64,000 nucleotides of DNA from Streptococcus cristatus ATCC 51100 (GTDB lineage Bacteria > Bacillota > Bacilli > Lactobacillales > Streptococcaceae). The notes beneath the pieces were generated by a model, which saw nothing but the letters and a program-made list of their open reading frames with translations, did no database searches and had not been told where the DNA came from. Made by a program: the position numbers and the translations under genes. Positions 1 through 7,429 of this stretch are shown here, in pieces; positions within the stretch are counted from its first letter, which is position 1, and the number at the start of each line of letters is the position of its first letter. The DNA is taken from contig NZ_CP050133.1 in the NCBI RefSeq assembly GCF_011612585.1, forward strand, positions 558,001-622,000, given 5' to 3'.

Positions 1-17
1 ACCTTAGGTGGTTCGAT

Positions 18-707
18 ATGTTGATTTTAGCAATTATTATGTTTGGTCAATTTATTTACTCCTCAACAATAAATTGGCTGACGATGTCCAGCTCTGTAGG
101 ACAAGCAATCGTGCCCAGACCAGAGGATGAAAATTTTGCCTTGCTGAGCAATTTGAAATTGCAAGTTTTCCTGCTGGTGTTGGCACTTGTCTATCTAGGC
201 ACCCGTCATTATGATTTCAAACAGCTGAAACTACGCTTGTCTTGGTCTATTCTTTGGGCGCCCTTGATTTTTGCGGTTGTCGGTCTGACTTCTGATGTGA
301 TAGCAGCTTTAGTCGGTTCCTATAATTATTTTGACTTAGAAATCTTGCAGCATATCGACTGGACCTTTGTCGAAGTTTTTCGCAAACTAGCTGCACTGGG
401 ACCTGTCGTCATTCTTTATTCCCTCTTCAATGGTGTTTATGAGGAATTCTTTTTCTTAGGCTTGCTAACATCAGTAAAAGAAGAGAGCAAATGGTGGGTT
501 TTAGGCTTTTCAACGCTGGTTCGCTTTTCTGTCCATACCTATCAGGGGCTAGTCTCTGCTTTTCTGATTGGCGTGGTCTTCGGTCTATTCTATTATTTCT
601 TTTATAAATACAAGGTTAAAAACTTGTTGCCTTTCTTTTTGGCACACGCCTTTGCTGATATGGTAGGCAGCAGCTTGCTCTACGTCTTAGTGATGTGGAA
701 TGGATAA
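18..707 (+). CDS. CPBP-family intramembrane protease-like protein (start may lie upstream)
   Basis: Predicted polytopic membrane protein of the CPBP (Abi/Rce1-like) family, whose members are membrane metalloproteases or immunity/processing proteins. Visible family landmarks are the Glu-Glu pair E142-E143 in VYEEFFFLG, H173 in RFSVH, and H210 in LAHAFAD, each inside or next to a hydrophobic segment. The usual motif 1 is EExxxR; here the arginine position is leucine (L147), so catalysis is uncertain. The frame stays open from the first ATG back to base 3 without a stop and no clear ribosome binding site precedes base 18, so the real start may be outside the window. It converges on murE and they share a terminator. 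No partner gene for a bacteriocin role is visible. Confidence 0.75.
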   Translation: MLILAIIMFGQFIYSSTINWLTMSSSVGQAIVPRPEDENFALLSNLKLQVFLLVLALVYLGTRHYDFKQLKLRLSWSILWAPLIFAVVGLTSDVIAALVGSYNYFDLEILQHIDWTFVEVFRKLAALGPVVILYSLFNGVYEEFFFLGLLTSVKEESKWWVLGFSTLVRFSVHTYQGLVSAFLIGVVFGLFYYFFYKYKVKNLLPFFLAHAFADMVGSSLLYVLVMWNG

Positions 708-708
708 T

Positions 709-735
709 AAAAAGGACTCGAAAGTCCTTTTTTAT
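709..735. terminator. Bidirectional intrinsic terminator between the CPBP gene and murE
   Basis: Arms AAAGGACT (711-718) and AGTCCTTT (723-730) around a CGAA loop, with A-run on the left and T-run on the right, so it can stop transcription from both sides. Confidence 0.85.
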
Positions 736-2177
736 ATGTATTTTTCTGCCAGTGTATAATCACCGGGATAAGGAACCTTTTGGTCATTGATGATTTGGTA
801 GGTATCTGCTCCCTTGCCAGCTAGAATGACTGCATCGCCTTTAGCATTGGTTAGGCTGAGGGCTTTTTTGATAGCTTCTTCGCGGTCAGCAATCATATCC
901 ACCTCAAAGGAAATGTAGCTAGCAATTTCTTTTGCGATAGCAATTGGATCTTCGCGATTTGGATCATCTGCGGTCAAAATGACTTTGATTTCAGGATGCT
1001 GATTGAGTAGGAGGCCAAAGTCCTTGCGTCGACTTTCTCCCTTATTGCCAGTAGCCCCTAGTACAAGTATAGTCTGTCCTTTTTGATGTTCTTGAACGAC
1101 AGACAGCAACTTAGCCAAACTGTCGCCGTTGTGGGCGTAGTCCACGAAGACCTTGGCGCCGTTTGACTGGGTCAAGACCTCCATGCGTCCTGGCACTCGT
1201 GTCTGGGCAATACCAGCTTGAATATCTTCCAATGAAGCTCCAAGTCGTAGGCAGGCTAGGCCAGCAGCAATGGCATTTTCCTGATTGAAGCGTCCAATCA
1301 GCTGGATATCGTAGGCACCAGCCAACTTTCCTTGCGCTTCAAAGGAGAAGGCTTGCGATTCTTGAATACTATTGGCGGAGTCTGCTCCATAGAAGTCGTG
1401 GTCATAGTTGGCCACTTGCTCAGCCAAAACTTGAAAATGATCCATGCCACTATTGACGACAACAGCTCGGCTATTGTCCATCAAGAGTCTCTTGTGGTAG
1501 AAGTAGTCTTCAAAAGTCGGATGCTCAATCGGGCCGATATGGTCAGGGCTGATATTGAGGAAGACCCCCACATCAAAGGTTAGTCCGTAGACCCGCTTTT
1601 TAAGATAGGCTTGGCTGGAGACTTCCATGATGAGATGGGTACGACCATTGGATACAGCTTGAGCCATCATCTCAAAGAGGTCTAAGCTTTCAGGAGTGGT
1701 CAGGGTTGATTTAAAGAAAGTTTTGCCGTCCAGAGTGGTATTCATAGTAGAAAGCAGGGCCGGTTTGTGGCTTTGTTTTAAAATATTATAAGCGAAATAA
1801 GCCGATGTGGTCTTGCCCTTAGTACCAGTGAACGCCAAAAGTTTGAGTTTTTGCTCTGGGTGACCGTAAAATTCCATAGCAATGAGGCTCATGGCTTGTT
1901 TAATATCATTGACCAAGAGTACTGGAATTCCGACTTCGAAGTCAGTTTCACTCAGGTAAAACCCTAGCCCAGCTGCTACAGCCTTTTCTAAAAATTCCCG
2001 CTTGAAGTGCTCGCCCTTGACAAAAAAGAGGGTTCTGCTGTCAGCTTGACGACTATCATAGCTAATCTTATCAAAGGTTAAGCCCTGATAGTTGAAGTAG
2101 TAGTCTCCATCAGCGATGATTTCACGAAAATTTTGGTCTTTTTTTAAAATATCTAGTATTGTTTCAATTTTTATCAT
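732..2177 (-). CDS. murE: UDP-N-acetylmuramoyl-L-alanyl-D-glutamate--L-lysine ligase
   Basis: Cytoplasmic Mur ligase that adds L-lysine to UDP-MurNAc-L-Ala-D-Glu using ATP, in peptidoglycan precursor synthesis. The P-loop GTKGKTT is at residues ~118-124, and the C-terminal ligase region has DDPNRE where diaminopimelate-adding enzymes carry DNPR, in line with a lysine-type cell wall. The chosen ATG gives 481 residues, the usual streptococcal length ([11 protein letters not shown]). A longer TTG start at 2219 is less likely, because it would begin inside the promoter. The -10 box ends only 6 bases before the ATG, so the message may be leaderless. murJ is divergent; both act in cell-wall precursor supply. 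Confidence 0.95.
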   Translation of the reverse strand: MIKIETILDILKKDQNFREIIADGDYYFNYQGLTFDKISYDSRQADSRTLFFVKGEHFKREFLEKAVAAGLGFYLSETDFEVGIPVLLVNDIKQAMSLIAMEFYGHPEQKLKLLAFTGTKGKTTSAYFAYNILKQSHKPALLSTMNTTLDGKTFFKSTLTTPESLDLFEMMAQAVSNGRTHLIMEVSSQAYLKKRVYGLTFDVGVFLNISPDHIGPIEHPTFEDYFYHKRLLMDNSRAVVVNSGMDHFQVLAEQVANYDHDFYGADSANSIQESQAFSFEAQGKLAGAYDIQLIGRFNQENAIAAGLACLRLGASLEDIQAGIAQTRVPGRMEVLTQSNGAKVFVDYAHNGDSLAKLLSVVQEHQKGQTILVLGATGNKGESRRKDFGLLLNQHPEIKVILTADDPNREDPIAIAKEIASYISFEVDMIADREEAIKKALSLTNAKGDAVILAGKGADTYQIINDQKVPYPGDYTLAEKYI

Positions 2178-2183
2178 ATCTCT

Positions 2184-2234
2184 ATTGTAAACCGAAAGGC
2201 TATGTTTTACAAGAGGCAAGGAAAAGTTTATAAT
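2184..2234. promoter_or_regulatory. Divergent murE/murJ promoters sharing one -35 region
   Basis: For murE (minus strand): -35 TTGTAA (2212-2207), 17-bp spacer, -10 TACAAT (2189-2184). For murJ (plus strand): -35 TTTACA (2206-2211), 17-bp spacer, -10 TATAAT (2229-2234). The two -35 hexamers overlap by five bases, so polymerase should be able to occupy only one of the promoters at a time. Confidence 0.65.
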
Positions 2235-2263
2235 AAAAGAAGAACAAATAGAAGAGGTTTTCT

Positions 2264-3892
2264 ATGAGCCAAGAAACAACAAGCCAGCAGCAGAAAATGC
2301 TAAGAGGGACTGCCTGGCTGACTGCTAGTAATTTTATCAGCCGCCTTCTTGGGGCTGTTTATATCATCCCTTGGTACATCTGGATGGGCCAGCACGGGGC
2401 AGAGGCCAATGGTCTTTTTACCATGGGCTATAATATCTATGCTTGGTTCCTTTTGGTTTCCACAGCAGGAGTGCCGGTGGCTGTTGCAAAGCAGGTTGCT
2501 AAGTACAATACGATTGACAAGGAGGAACACAGCTTTGCTCTCATTCGAGAGTTTCTCAAGTTCATGCTGGTATTGGGATTGATCTTTGCAGTCATCATGT
2601 ACTTGATGGCACCGGTTTTTGCCTCAATGTCTGGTGGCGGGGCTGACTTGATTCCAGTCATGCAGAGTTTGTCTTGGGCTGTGCTCATTTTTCCGTCTAT
2701 GAGTGTCATTCGGGGCTTCTTCCAAGGGTTTAACAATCTGAAACCATATGCCATCAGCCAGATTTCGGAGCAGGTAATTCGGGTGATCTGGATGCTACTG
2801 ACAGCTTATTTCATTATGAAAATCGGTTCAGGTGACTATGTTGAAGCCGTGACCCAGTCTACCTTTGCTGCTTTTGTCGGGATGCTGGCAAGTATGCTCG
2901 TCTTACTTTTCTATCTAGCAAAAACGGGTATGCTACGCTCTATCCTGAGAAAGCCAAAAAAATCTGCGGGAATTAGCGGTCGCTCCCTTCTCTGGGATAC
3001 GATACGAGAAGCCATTCCCTTTATCATTACAGGCTCTGCTATTCAGCTTTTCCAGATTATTGACCAGGCGACCTTTATCAACATTATGACCCAGATTAGC
3101 GATTATACGAAATCAGAGCTCCTAGTACAATTCGCCTATTTTTCAGCTAATCCGAATAAAATCACCATGATTTTAATTGCGGTGGCAACTTCTATCGGTG
3201 GTGTCGGTATTCCTCTCTTGACCGAGAATTATGTCAAGGGTGACTTTCGCTCGGCTGCCCGCCTAGTGCAAGATAATCTTAGTATGTTGCTCTTCTTTAT
3301 CTTTCCGTCAACAGTGGGAGCAGTTATGGTGGCTAGCCCGCTCTATACCGTTTTCTATGGTAAGCCAGATAGTCTAGCACTAGGGCTCTTCATCTGCGCT
3401 ATGCTGCAGACGATCATTCTCAGTGCCTATACAGTTCTCGCTCCGATGATTCAAGCTCTGTTCCAAAACAAGAAAGCCATTCTCTACTTCTTTTATGGGG
3501 TTCTTGTCAAGCTCAGTCTGCAGGTGCCGATGATCAATCTCTTCCATGCTTATGGTCCCTTGATTTCAACGACCGTCGGTCTTTTACTGCCAATCTTCTT
3601 CATGTTTAGAGAAATTCGCAAGGTTGTTGGTTTGAATCCTAAGAACCTCTTGAAGCGTCTGCTGTTGAGTATGATTCTCACAATTGCCATGGTGATCTTG
3701 GTTCTGCTTGTCGAGTATCTACTAAGCTTCATCTTCCAACCAACTGATCGGATATACAGCTTTATCTATGTCGCTGCCGTTGGAGGAGTCGGAATGCTTG
3801 TCTATATCGTACTGTCTCTCAAGGTTCGGCTCATAGACCGTTTTATCGGACAAAAGGCAGATAGTTTACGCCAACGATTAAGAATGAAATAA
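2264..3892 (+). CDS. murJ: Lipid II flippase MurJ (YtgP type), MVF/polysaccharide transporter family
   Basis: Integral membrane protein of the MOP/MVF superfamily that is expected to flip lipid II across the membrane for peptidoglycan assembly. The 542 residues form about 14 hydrophobic segments, starting with MLRGTAWLTASNFISRLLG, the usual N-terminal signature of YtgP-like proteins (TASNFISRLLG). Length fits the family (about 540). It has its own promoter (TATAAT at 2229) and ribosome binding site (AGAAGAGG) and is divergent from murE, so precursor synthesis and flipping genes are neighbours. A terminator follows directly. An alternative reading is a generic polysaccharide exporter, but the absence of a capsule cluster here favours MurJ. 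Confidence 0.85.
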   Translation: MSQETTSQQQKMLRGTAWLTASNFISRLLGAVYIIPWYIWMGQHGAEANGLFTMGYNIYAWFLLVSTAGVPVAVAKQVAKYNTIDKEEHSFALIREFLKFMLVLGLIFAVIMYLMAPVFASMSGGGADLIPVMQSLSWAVLIFPSMSVIRGFFQGFNNLKPYAISQISEQVIRVIWMLLTAYFIMKIGSGDYVEAVTQSTFAAFVGMLASMLVLLFYLAKTGMLRSILRKPKKSAGISGRSLLWDTIREAIPFIITGSAIQLFQIIDQATFINIMTQISDYTKSELLVQFAYFSANPNKITMILIAVATSIGGVGIPLLTENYVKGDFRSAARLVQDNLSMLLFFIFPSTVGAVMVASPLYTVFYGKPDSLALGLFICAMLQTIILSAYTVLAPMIQALFQNKKAILYFFYGVLVKLSLQVPMINLFHAYGPLISTTVGLLLPIFFMFREIRKVVGLNPKNLLKRLLLSMILTIAMVILVLLVEYLLSFIFQPTDRIYSFIYVAAVGGVGMLVYIVLSLKVRLIDRFIGQKADSLRQRLRMK

Positions 3893-3899
3893 GAAACGA

Positions 3900-3925
3900 A
3901 GAGTCGTTCAGCGACTCTTTTTTTA
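3900..3925 (+). terminator. Intrinsic terminator after murJ
   Basis: GAGTCG (3901-3906) pairs with CGACTC (3912-3917), followed by a run of T. Confidence 0.85.
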
Positions 3926-3938
3926 TGGATTGTTACTC

Positions 3939-3955
3939 TATAGTTTCAGACTATA
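3939..3955 (+). promoter_or_regulatory. MET-box (MtaR/MetR-type LysR regulator site) upstream of metB-patB
   Basis: The 17-bp dyad TATAGTTTCAGACTATA matches the streptococcal MET-box consensus TATAGTTTSAAACTATA at all but one position. It is centred about 65 bp upstream of the predicted transcription start, the usual place for a LysR-type activator. The promoter has an extended -10, TGTTACAAT (3997-4005), and no good -35, as expected for an activated promoter. Confidence 0.75.
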
Positions 3956-4043
3956 GCTAGCTCTTGAAAAGAAAAAAGCTCAAGACTTTCTTAAGATGTT
4001 ACAATAGAAAGGTAGAATATTTTTAAAAAAGAGGAACGGTTAA

Positions 4044-5138
4044 ATGGAGAGAGAGCGGAAATTAAATACCTTGTTGGCTCAAGCGGGAGTAAAAACAGAC
4101 ACAACAACGGGTGCCTTAACAACACCCCTGCATTTTTCAACGACCTACCAGCACCCTGAGTTTGGCCAGTCCACAGGATATGACTATACTCGAACCAAGA
4201 ACCCTACACGGGCTAGCTTGGAAGAGACTCTAGCTGCTATCGAAAGTGCAGATTATGCCCTAGCGACTAGCTCTGGTATGTCGGCTATTGTGCTGGCCTT
4301 TAGCGCCTTTCCAGTCGGCAGTAAGGTTTTAGCTGTTCGAGATCTTTATGGTGGCTCTTTCCGCTGGTTTGCTCAGGTCGAAGCGGAAGGACGCTTTGCC
4401 TTTACCTATGCTAATACGGAAGAAGAACTATTGAACAATCTGACAGAGGATATAGATATTGTCTATATCGAGACACCGACCAATCCTCTTATGGTAGAGT
4501 TTGACATTGCCCGCATTTCCCAAGCGGCTCATGAGCGAGGAGCAGCTGTCATTGTGGACAATACCTTCTACAGTCCTATTTACCAAAGACCGCTGGAGGA
4601 TGGAGCTGATATTGTTCTGCACTCAGCGACAAAATATTTGGGTGGGCACAATGATGTCTTGGCTGGAGCTATCATGACCAATGATACTGCCATCTATGAC
4701 AAGCTTTTCTATAATCTCAATACAACTGGAGCAGTCCTGTCTCCATTTGACAGCTATCTGCTTTTGCGTGGTCTCAAGACCTTGGCTCTCCGCATGGAGC
4801 GCTCTACTCAGAATGCGCAAGAAGTCGTTGCATTTCTGAAGTCATCTCCTGCAGTAAAAGAAGTTCTCTATCCAGGTAAGGGCGGCATGATTTCCTTTAA
4901 AGTTGTCGATGAAAGCAAGATTCCTCATCTCTTAAATAGCCTGAAAGTCTTTACCTTTGCAGAAAGTTTAGGTGGAGTGGAGAGTTTGATTACCTATCCG
5001 ACAACCCAGACTCATGCAGACATTCCTGCTGAAGTGCGTCATTCCTATGGCTTGACTGATGATTTGCTGCGCCTGTCAATTGGGATCGAAGATAGTCGAG
5101 ATTTGGTAGACGATTTACGAGCAGCCTTGGAGGACTAA
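4044..5138 (+). CDS. metB: Cystathionine gamma-synthase / beta-lyase family PLP enzyme
   Basis: Cys/Met-metabolism PLP enzyme of the trans-sulfuration family, acting in the cytoplasm on O-acyl-homoserine and cysteine or on cystathionine. The PLP-binding lysine is K197 in SATKYLGGH, with D172 in VDNTF as the pyridine-nitrogen partner, and YDYTRTKNPT near residue 47 is the usual substrate-loop signature. At 364 residues it has normal length. It starts 1 base before the patB start codon and is in an operon with it. Sequence alone cannot separate gamma-synthase from beta- or gamma-lyase; the following MalY/PatB-type beta-lyase makes gamma-synthase the better guess. The MET-box upstream predicts control by methionine supply. 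Confidence 0.8.
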   Translation: MERERKLNTLLAQAGVKTDTTTGALTTPLHFSTTYQHPEFGQSTGYDYTRTKNPTRASLEETLAAIESADYALATSSGMSAIVLAFSAFPVGSKVLAVRDLYGGSFRWFAQVEAEGRFAFTYANTEEELLNNLTEDIDIVYIETPTNPLMVEFDIARISQAAHERGAAVIVDNTFYSPIYQRPLEDGADIVLHSATKYLGGHNDVLAGAIMTNDTAIYDKLFYNLNTTGAVLSPFDSYLLLRGLKTLALRMERSTQNAQEVVAFLKSSPAVKEVLYPGKGGMISFKVVDESKIPHLLNSLKVFTFAESLGGVESLITYPTTQTHADIPAEVRHSYGLTDDLLRLSIGIEDSRDLVDDLRAALED

Positions 5139-5139
5139 T

Positions 5140-6306
5140 ATGGGAAGTTATAACTTTGAAACAGCACCCAATCGGATTGGTCAGCATACTTATAAATGGA
5201 AAGAGGCGGAGAAAGACAGTCAAGTCCTGCCAGCCTGGATTGCGGATATGGATTTTGAAGTCTTGCCTGAAATCAAGCAAACTGTGCATGATTACGCTGA
5301 TCAGTTAGTCTATGGCTATACCTATGCTAGTGAGGAGTTGATCGATGCTGTTCTAGCTTGGGAGCGGGATGAGCATGGCTATACCTTTGACAAGGAGGCC
5401 TTGGTCTTTATCGAGGGAGTTGTCCCTGCTATTTCGACGGCTATCCAAGCCTTTACCAAGGAAGGTGATGCCGTTCTAATCAACACTCCTGTATACCCTC
5501 CTTTTGCCCGCAGTGTCAAGCTTAATAATCGTCAGCTGATTACTAATTCCTTGATAGAACAGGACGGTCTTTTTCAGATTGACTTTGAGCAGCTGGAGCG
5601 GGACATCGTAGACAATGAAGTTAAGATTTACGTGTTGTGCAATCCGCACAATCCTGGCGGTCGAGTTTGGGAAGAGGACGTTTTAGAGAAGATTGGTCGT
5701 CTCTGCCAAAAGTATGGCGTTCTCGTGGTCTCAGATGAGATTCACCAAGATTTGACGCTGTTTGGACATAAACACCAGTCTTTCAATACTGTCTCGCCTG
5801 ACTTTAAGGACTTTAGCCTGATTCTAGCCAGTGCGACCAAGACATTTAATATTGCTGGTACTAAAAATTCCTATGCAGTGATTGAGAATCCTAGCTTGCG
5901 ACAAAAGTTTCAAAAGCGCCAACTAGCTAATAACCAGCATGAAATTTCGGGTCTTGGTTTTCTAGCGACAGAAGCTGCCTATCGTCATGGCAAGCCTTGG
6001 TTGACAGAGCTCAAGGCTGTCTTAGAGGAAAATATTGATTTTGTAGTCGATTATTTTGCTAAGGAAGAACCACGTCTGCGGGTCATGAAGCCTCAAGGAA
6101 CTTATCTGGTTTGGCTGGACTTTTCAGCTTATGGACTGACAGATGATCAGCTCTTCCACTTGCTTCGAGAAGAGGCTAAGGTTGTCTTGAATCGGGGAAG
6201 TGATTTTGGCCAAGAAGGCAAAGGACATGCTCGTCTCAATACAGCTGCGCCGAAGACTATGATCAAAGAGATTTGTCGACGGATTGCGGAAGTTTTGGCA
6301 AAATAA
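5140..6306 (+). CDS. patB: PatB/MalY-type cystathionine beta-lyase (class I/II aminotransferase fold)
   Basis: PLP-dependent C-S lyase expected to split cystathionine to homocysteine, pyruvate and ammonia; related streptococcal enzymes also make H2S from cysteine. The PLP lysine is K234 in SATKTFNIAG, with NPHNPGGRVW (168-177) and SDEIHQDL (198-205) as family motifs. The 388 residues fit the MalY/PatB family. The ATG follows the metB stop with one base between them and uses a ribosome binding site inside metB (TTGGAGGA), so the two are translationally linked and share the MET-box promoter. Confidence 0.85.
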   Translation: MGSYNFETAPNRIGQHTYKWKEAEKDSQVLPAWIADMDFEVLPEIKQTVHDYADQLVYGYTYASEELIDAVLAWERDEHGYTFDKEALVFIEGVVPAISTAIQAFTKEGDAVLINTPVYPPFARSVKLNNRQLITNSLIEQDGLFQIDFEQLERDIVDNEVKIYVLCNPHNPGGRVWEEDVLEKIGRLCQKYGVLVVSDEIHQDLTLFGHKHQSFNTVSPDFKDFSLILASATKTFNIAGTKNSYAVIENPSLRQKFQKRQLANNQHEISGLGFLATEAAYRHGKPWLTELKAVLEENIDFVVDYFAKEEPRLRVMKPQGTYLVWLDFSAYGLTDDQLFHLLREEAKVVLNRGSDFGQEGKGHARLNTAAPKTMIKEICRRIAEVLAK

Positions 6307-6326
6307 AATAAAAATAGCTCTCTTTA

Positions 6327-6355
6327 TTGACAATCTTTCTAAAGAGGAGTATAGT
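6327..6355 (+). promoter_or_regulatory. Strong promoter of the magnesium operon
   Basis: TTGACA (6327-6332), 17-bp spacer, TATAGT (6350-6355). Transcription would begin near 6362, right at the first helix of the M-box, so the riboswitch is at the 5' end of the message. Confidence 0.8.
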
Positions 6356-6361
6356 AATAGT

Positions 6362-6593
6362 ATCAATCGGTAGGTGAGGCTACCATAAGGATACGGATGA
6401 CTACCGCAAAGCAGTGGAGACACTACTCGTTGGTCAACAGTCCTGATCGCAAAGGTCAAGACTAAGCTCATTTCATCGCCTTATGGAGTTAAAGCTTGAA
6501 CGGTGAATGCTTGTTTTATCTGTATTTAAAACAATGAAGCGAACAACCTGACATGCAAACAACCCTGCCTAGAATTGGCAGGGTCTTCTTTTT
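6362..6593 (+). ncRNA. M-box (ykoK leader) magnesium riboswitch with expression-platform terminator
   Basis: The conserved M-box blocks occur in order: GTAGGTGAGGCTACC (6371-6385) for the GUUAGGUGAGGCU block, GATACGGATGACTACCGC, then TTGGTCAACAG, and ATGGAGTTAAAGCTTGAACG near the 3' end. Family knowledge: Mg2+ binding folds the aptamer and promotes termination. The terminator is CCCTGCC (6563-6569) with GGCAGGG (6577-6583) followed by a T-rich tract. Downstream genes are a GST-like gene and the Mg2+ ATPase mgtA, which fits. This fills the gap between patB and the GST gene. Confidence 0.9.
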
Positions 6594-6660
6594 GACTGAA
6601 TGCATTTTAAGAATGCAAATAGTTAATAGCTCACCTCTTAAAAAAGAAGGAGAAATAGTA

Positions 6661-7272
6661 ATGAAATTATGGTATTCTAGTACCAGTCCTTTTGCGCGTA
6701 AAGTCTATGCTACAATTTTACACCATCATTTAGAGGAGCAAGTGGATATTCAGAAAGTTCAGGTGGCTTTCGACAAAAATTCACCGCATAATCAAGATAA
6801 TCCTTTGGGTAGAATTCCTGCTTTTCAAGCTTCCAATGGAGAATGGTTGTATGGTAGTGATTTAATTTCCCAATATTTAGACGAGCTAGGTCAGGAAACT
6901 CCGCTTTTTCCTAATGGAATAGAGAAGTGGCGCGTTTTGAACATACTGTCTGTTGCTGAAGGAATCTTGGAAAACACAATGCCGATGGTTGCGGAAAAAA
7001 TTTTTCATGAAAAAAAGCATTGGTGGAAAGACAGACATCAGCAAATTGAAGAGAGAAATGTCCGGAGTTTGGCTTTATTAGAGAAACTGGCTACTGAGCA
7101 AGGACTTTCTTTAAATATTGCAACAATCCAAATAGTTGCTCTTGTAGATTGGTGGAATTTACGTGAAGAAGTCATTGGATTTTCTTTGAAAGAAAATTTT
7201 CCAGAATTGCAAGAATGGACACAGGAGATGAATGCTACTTTTGATGTCTTGCAGGCATCTTGGGATTATTAA
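6661..7272 (+). CDS. Glutathione S-transferase-like protein (YibF type) in the M-box operon
   Basis: Cytoplasmic protein with a thioredoxin-fold GST N-terminal domain (residues 1-78, beginning MKLWYSSTSPFARKV, with NPLGRIPAF and GSDLISQYL in the glutathione-site positions) and an alpha-helical C-terminal domain. The residue at the usual catalytic place is serine, as in YibF-like enzymes. The ATG at 6661 is preceded by AGAAGGAGA; the longer frame upstream runs into the riboswitch terminator and is not the gene. Substrate is unknown, and many streptococci take up rather than make glutathione. It lies between the M-box terminator and mgtA, so it should be induced at low Mg2+. Confidence 0.8.
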   Translation: MKLWYSSTSPFARKVYATILHHHLEEQVDIQKVQVAFDKNSPHNQDNPLGRIPAFQASNGEWLYGSDLISQYLDELGQETPLFPNGIEKWRVLNILSVAEGILENTMPMVAEKIFHEKKHWWKDRHQQIEERNVRSLALLEKLATEQGLSLNIATIQIVALVDWWNLREEVIGFSLKENFPELQEWTQEMNATFDVLQASWDY

Positions 7273-7304
7273 CTACATTTATAAACTAAGAAAGGAGAAG
7301 TACG

Positions 7305-7376
7305 ATGCAAATTGACGATCATCCGGAACCGCACATACACAGCCAATCGCTGATTTGTGTCGTTCTGTCCTCATAA
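7305..7376 (+). CDS. Putative 23-residue leader peptide upstream of mgtA
   Basis: ATG at 7305 with ribosome binding site AAAGGAG (7291-7297) seven bases away; stop TAA at 7374-7376. The peptide begins MQIDDHPEPHIH and ends with a hydrophobic CVVLSS tail. The ribosome binding site is as good as that of mgtA itself, although the ORF lies in a short gap between two genes. Known precedent: E. coli MgtL, an acidic/proline-rich leader before mgtA whose translation is aborted by ribosome destabilisation at low Mg2+. DDHPEP is of the same kind, but there is no sequence homology to claim. Its codons 10-16 form the 5' arm of an 18-bp hairpin. Whether it is translated is inferred, not shown. Confidence 0.55.
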   Translation: MQIDDHPEPHIHSQSLICVVLSS

Positions 7377-7423
7377 AGTGATTGGTCCCTGTGTATGAAA
7401 ATTATCAATCATACATAAAGGAG
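7334..7423 (+). promoter_or_regulatory. Candidate translational switch for mgtA: two mutually exclusive hairpins
   Basis: Arm A, 7334-7351, pairs with 7377-7385 and 7389-7397 (18 bp with one wobble and a 3-base bulge); CATACACAG pairs with CTGTGTATG. The 3' part of the second arm, TGTATG (7392-7397), can instead pair with CATACA (7410-7415), whose end is one base before the mgtA ribosome binding site AAAGGAG (7417-7423). The leader stop codon is in the loop of the large hairpin. Confidence 0.5.
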
Positions 7424-7429
7424 AAACCA

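Noticed and set aside
2178..2219. TTG start of a longer MurE
   Set aside because: The extension lies within the promoter and family members start at MIKIE.
6362..6560. Manganese (yybP-ykoY) riboswitch in front of the mgt operon
   Set aside because: The conserved blocks are those of the M-box (GUUAGGUGAGGCU type), and the pump is a P3B Mg2+ type rather than the Ca2+/Mn2+ type.
6553..6660. Longer start for the GST-like gene
   Set aside because: The added part is the riboswitch terminator; the conserved GST start is MKLWYSS at 6661.
7382..7429. TTG start extending mgtA by 16 codons
   Set aside because: It begins inside the leader hairpin, has no ribosome binding site, and the ATG at 7430 follows AAAGGAG at a good distance.
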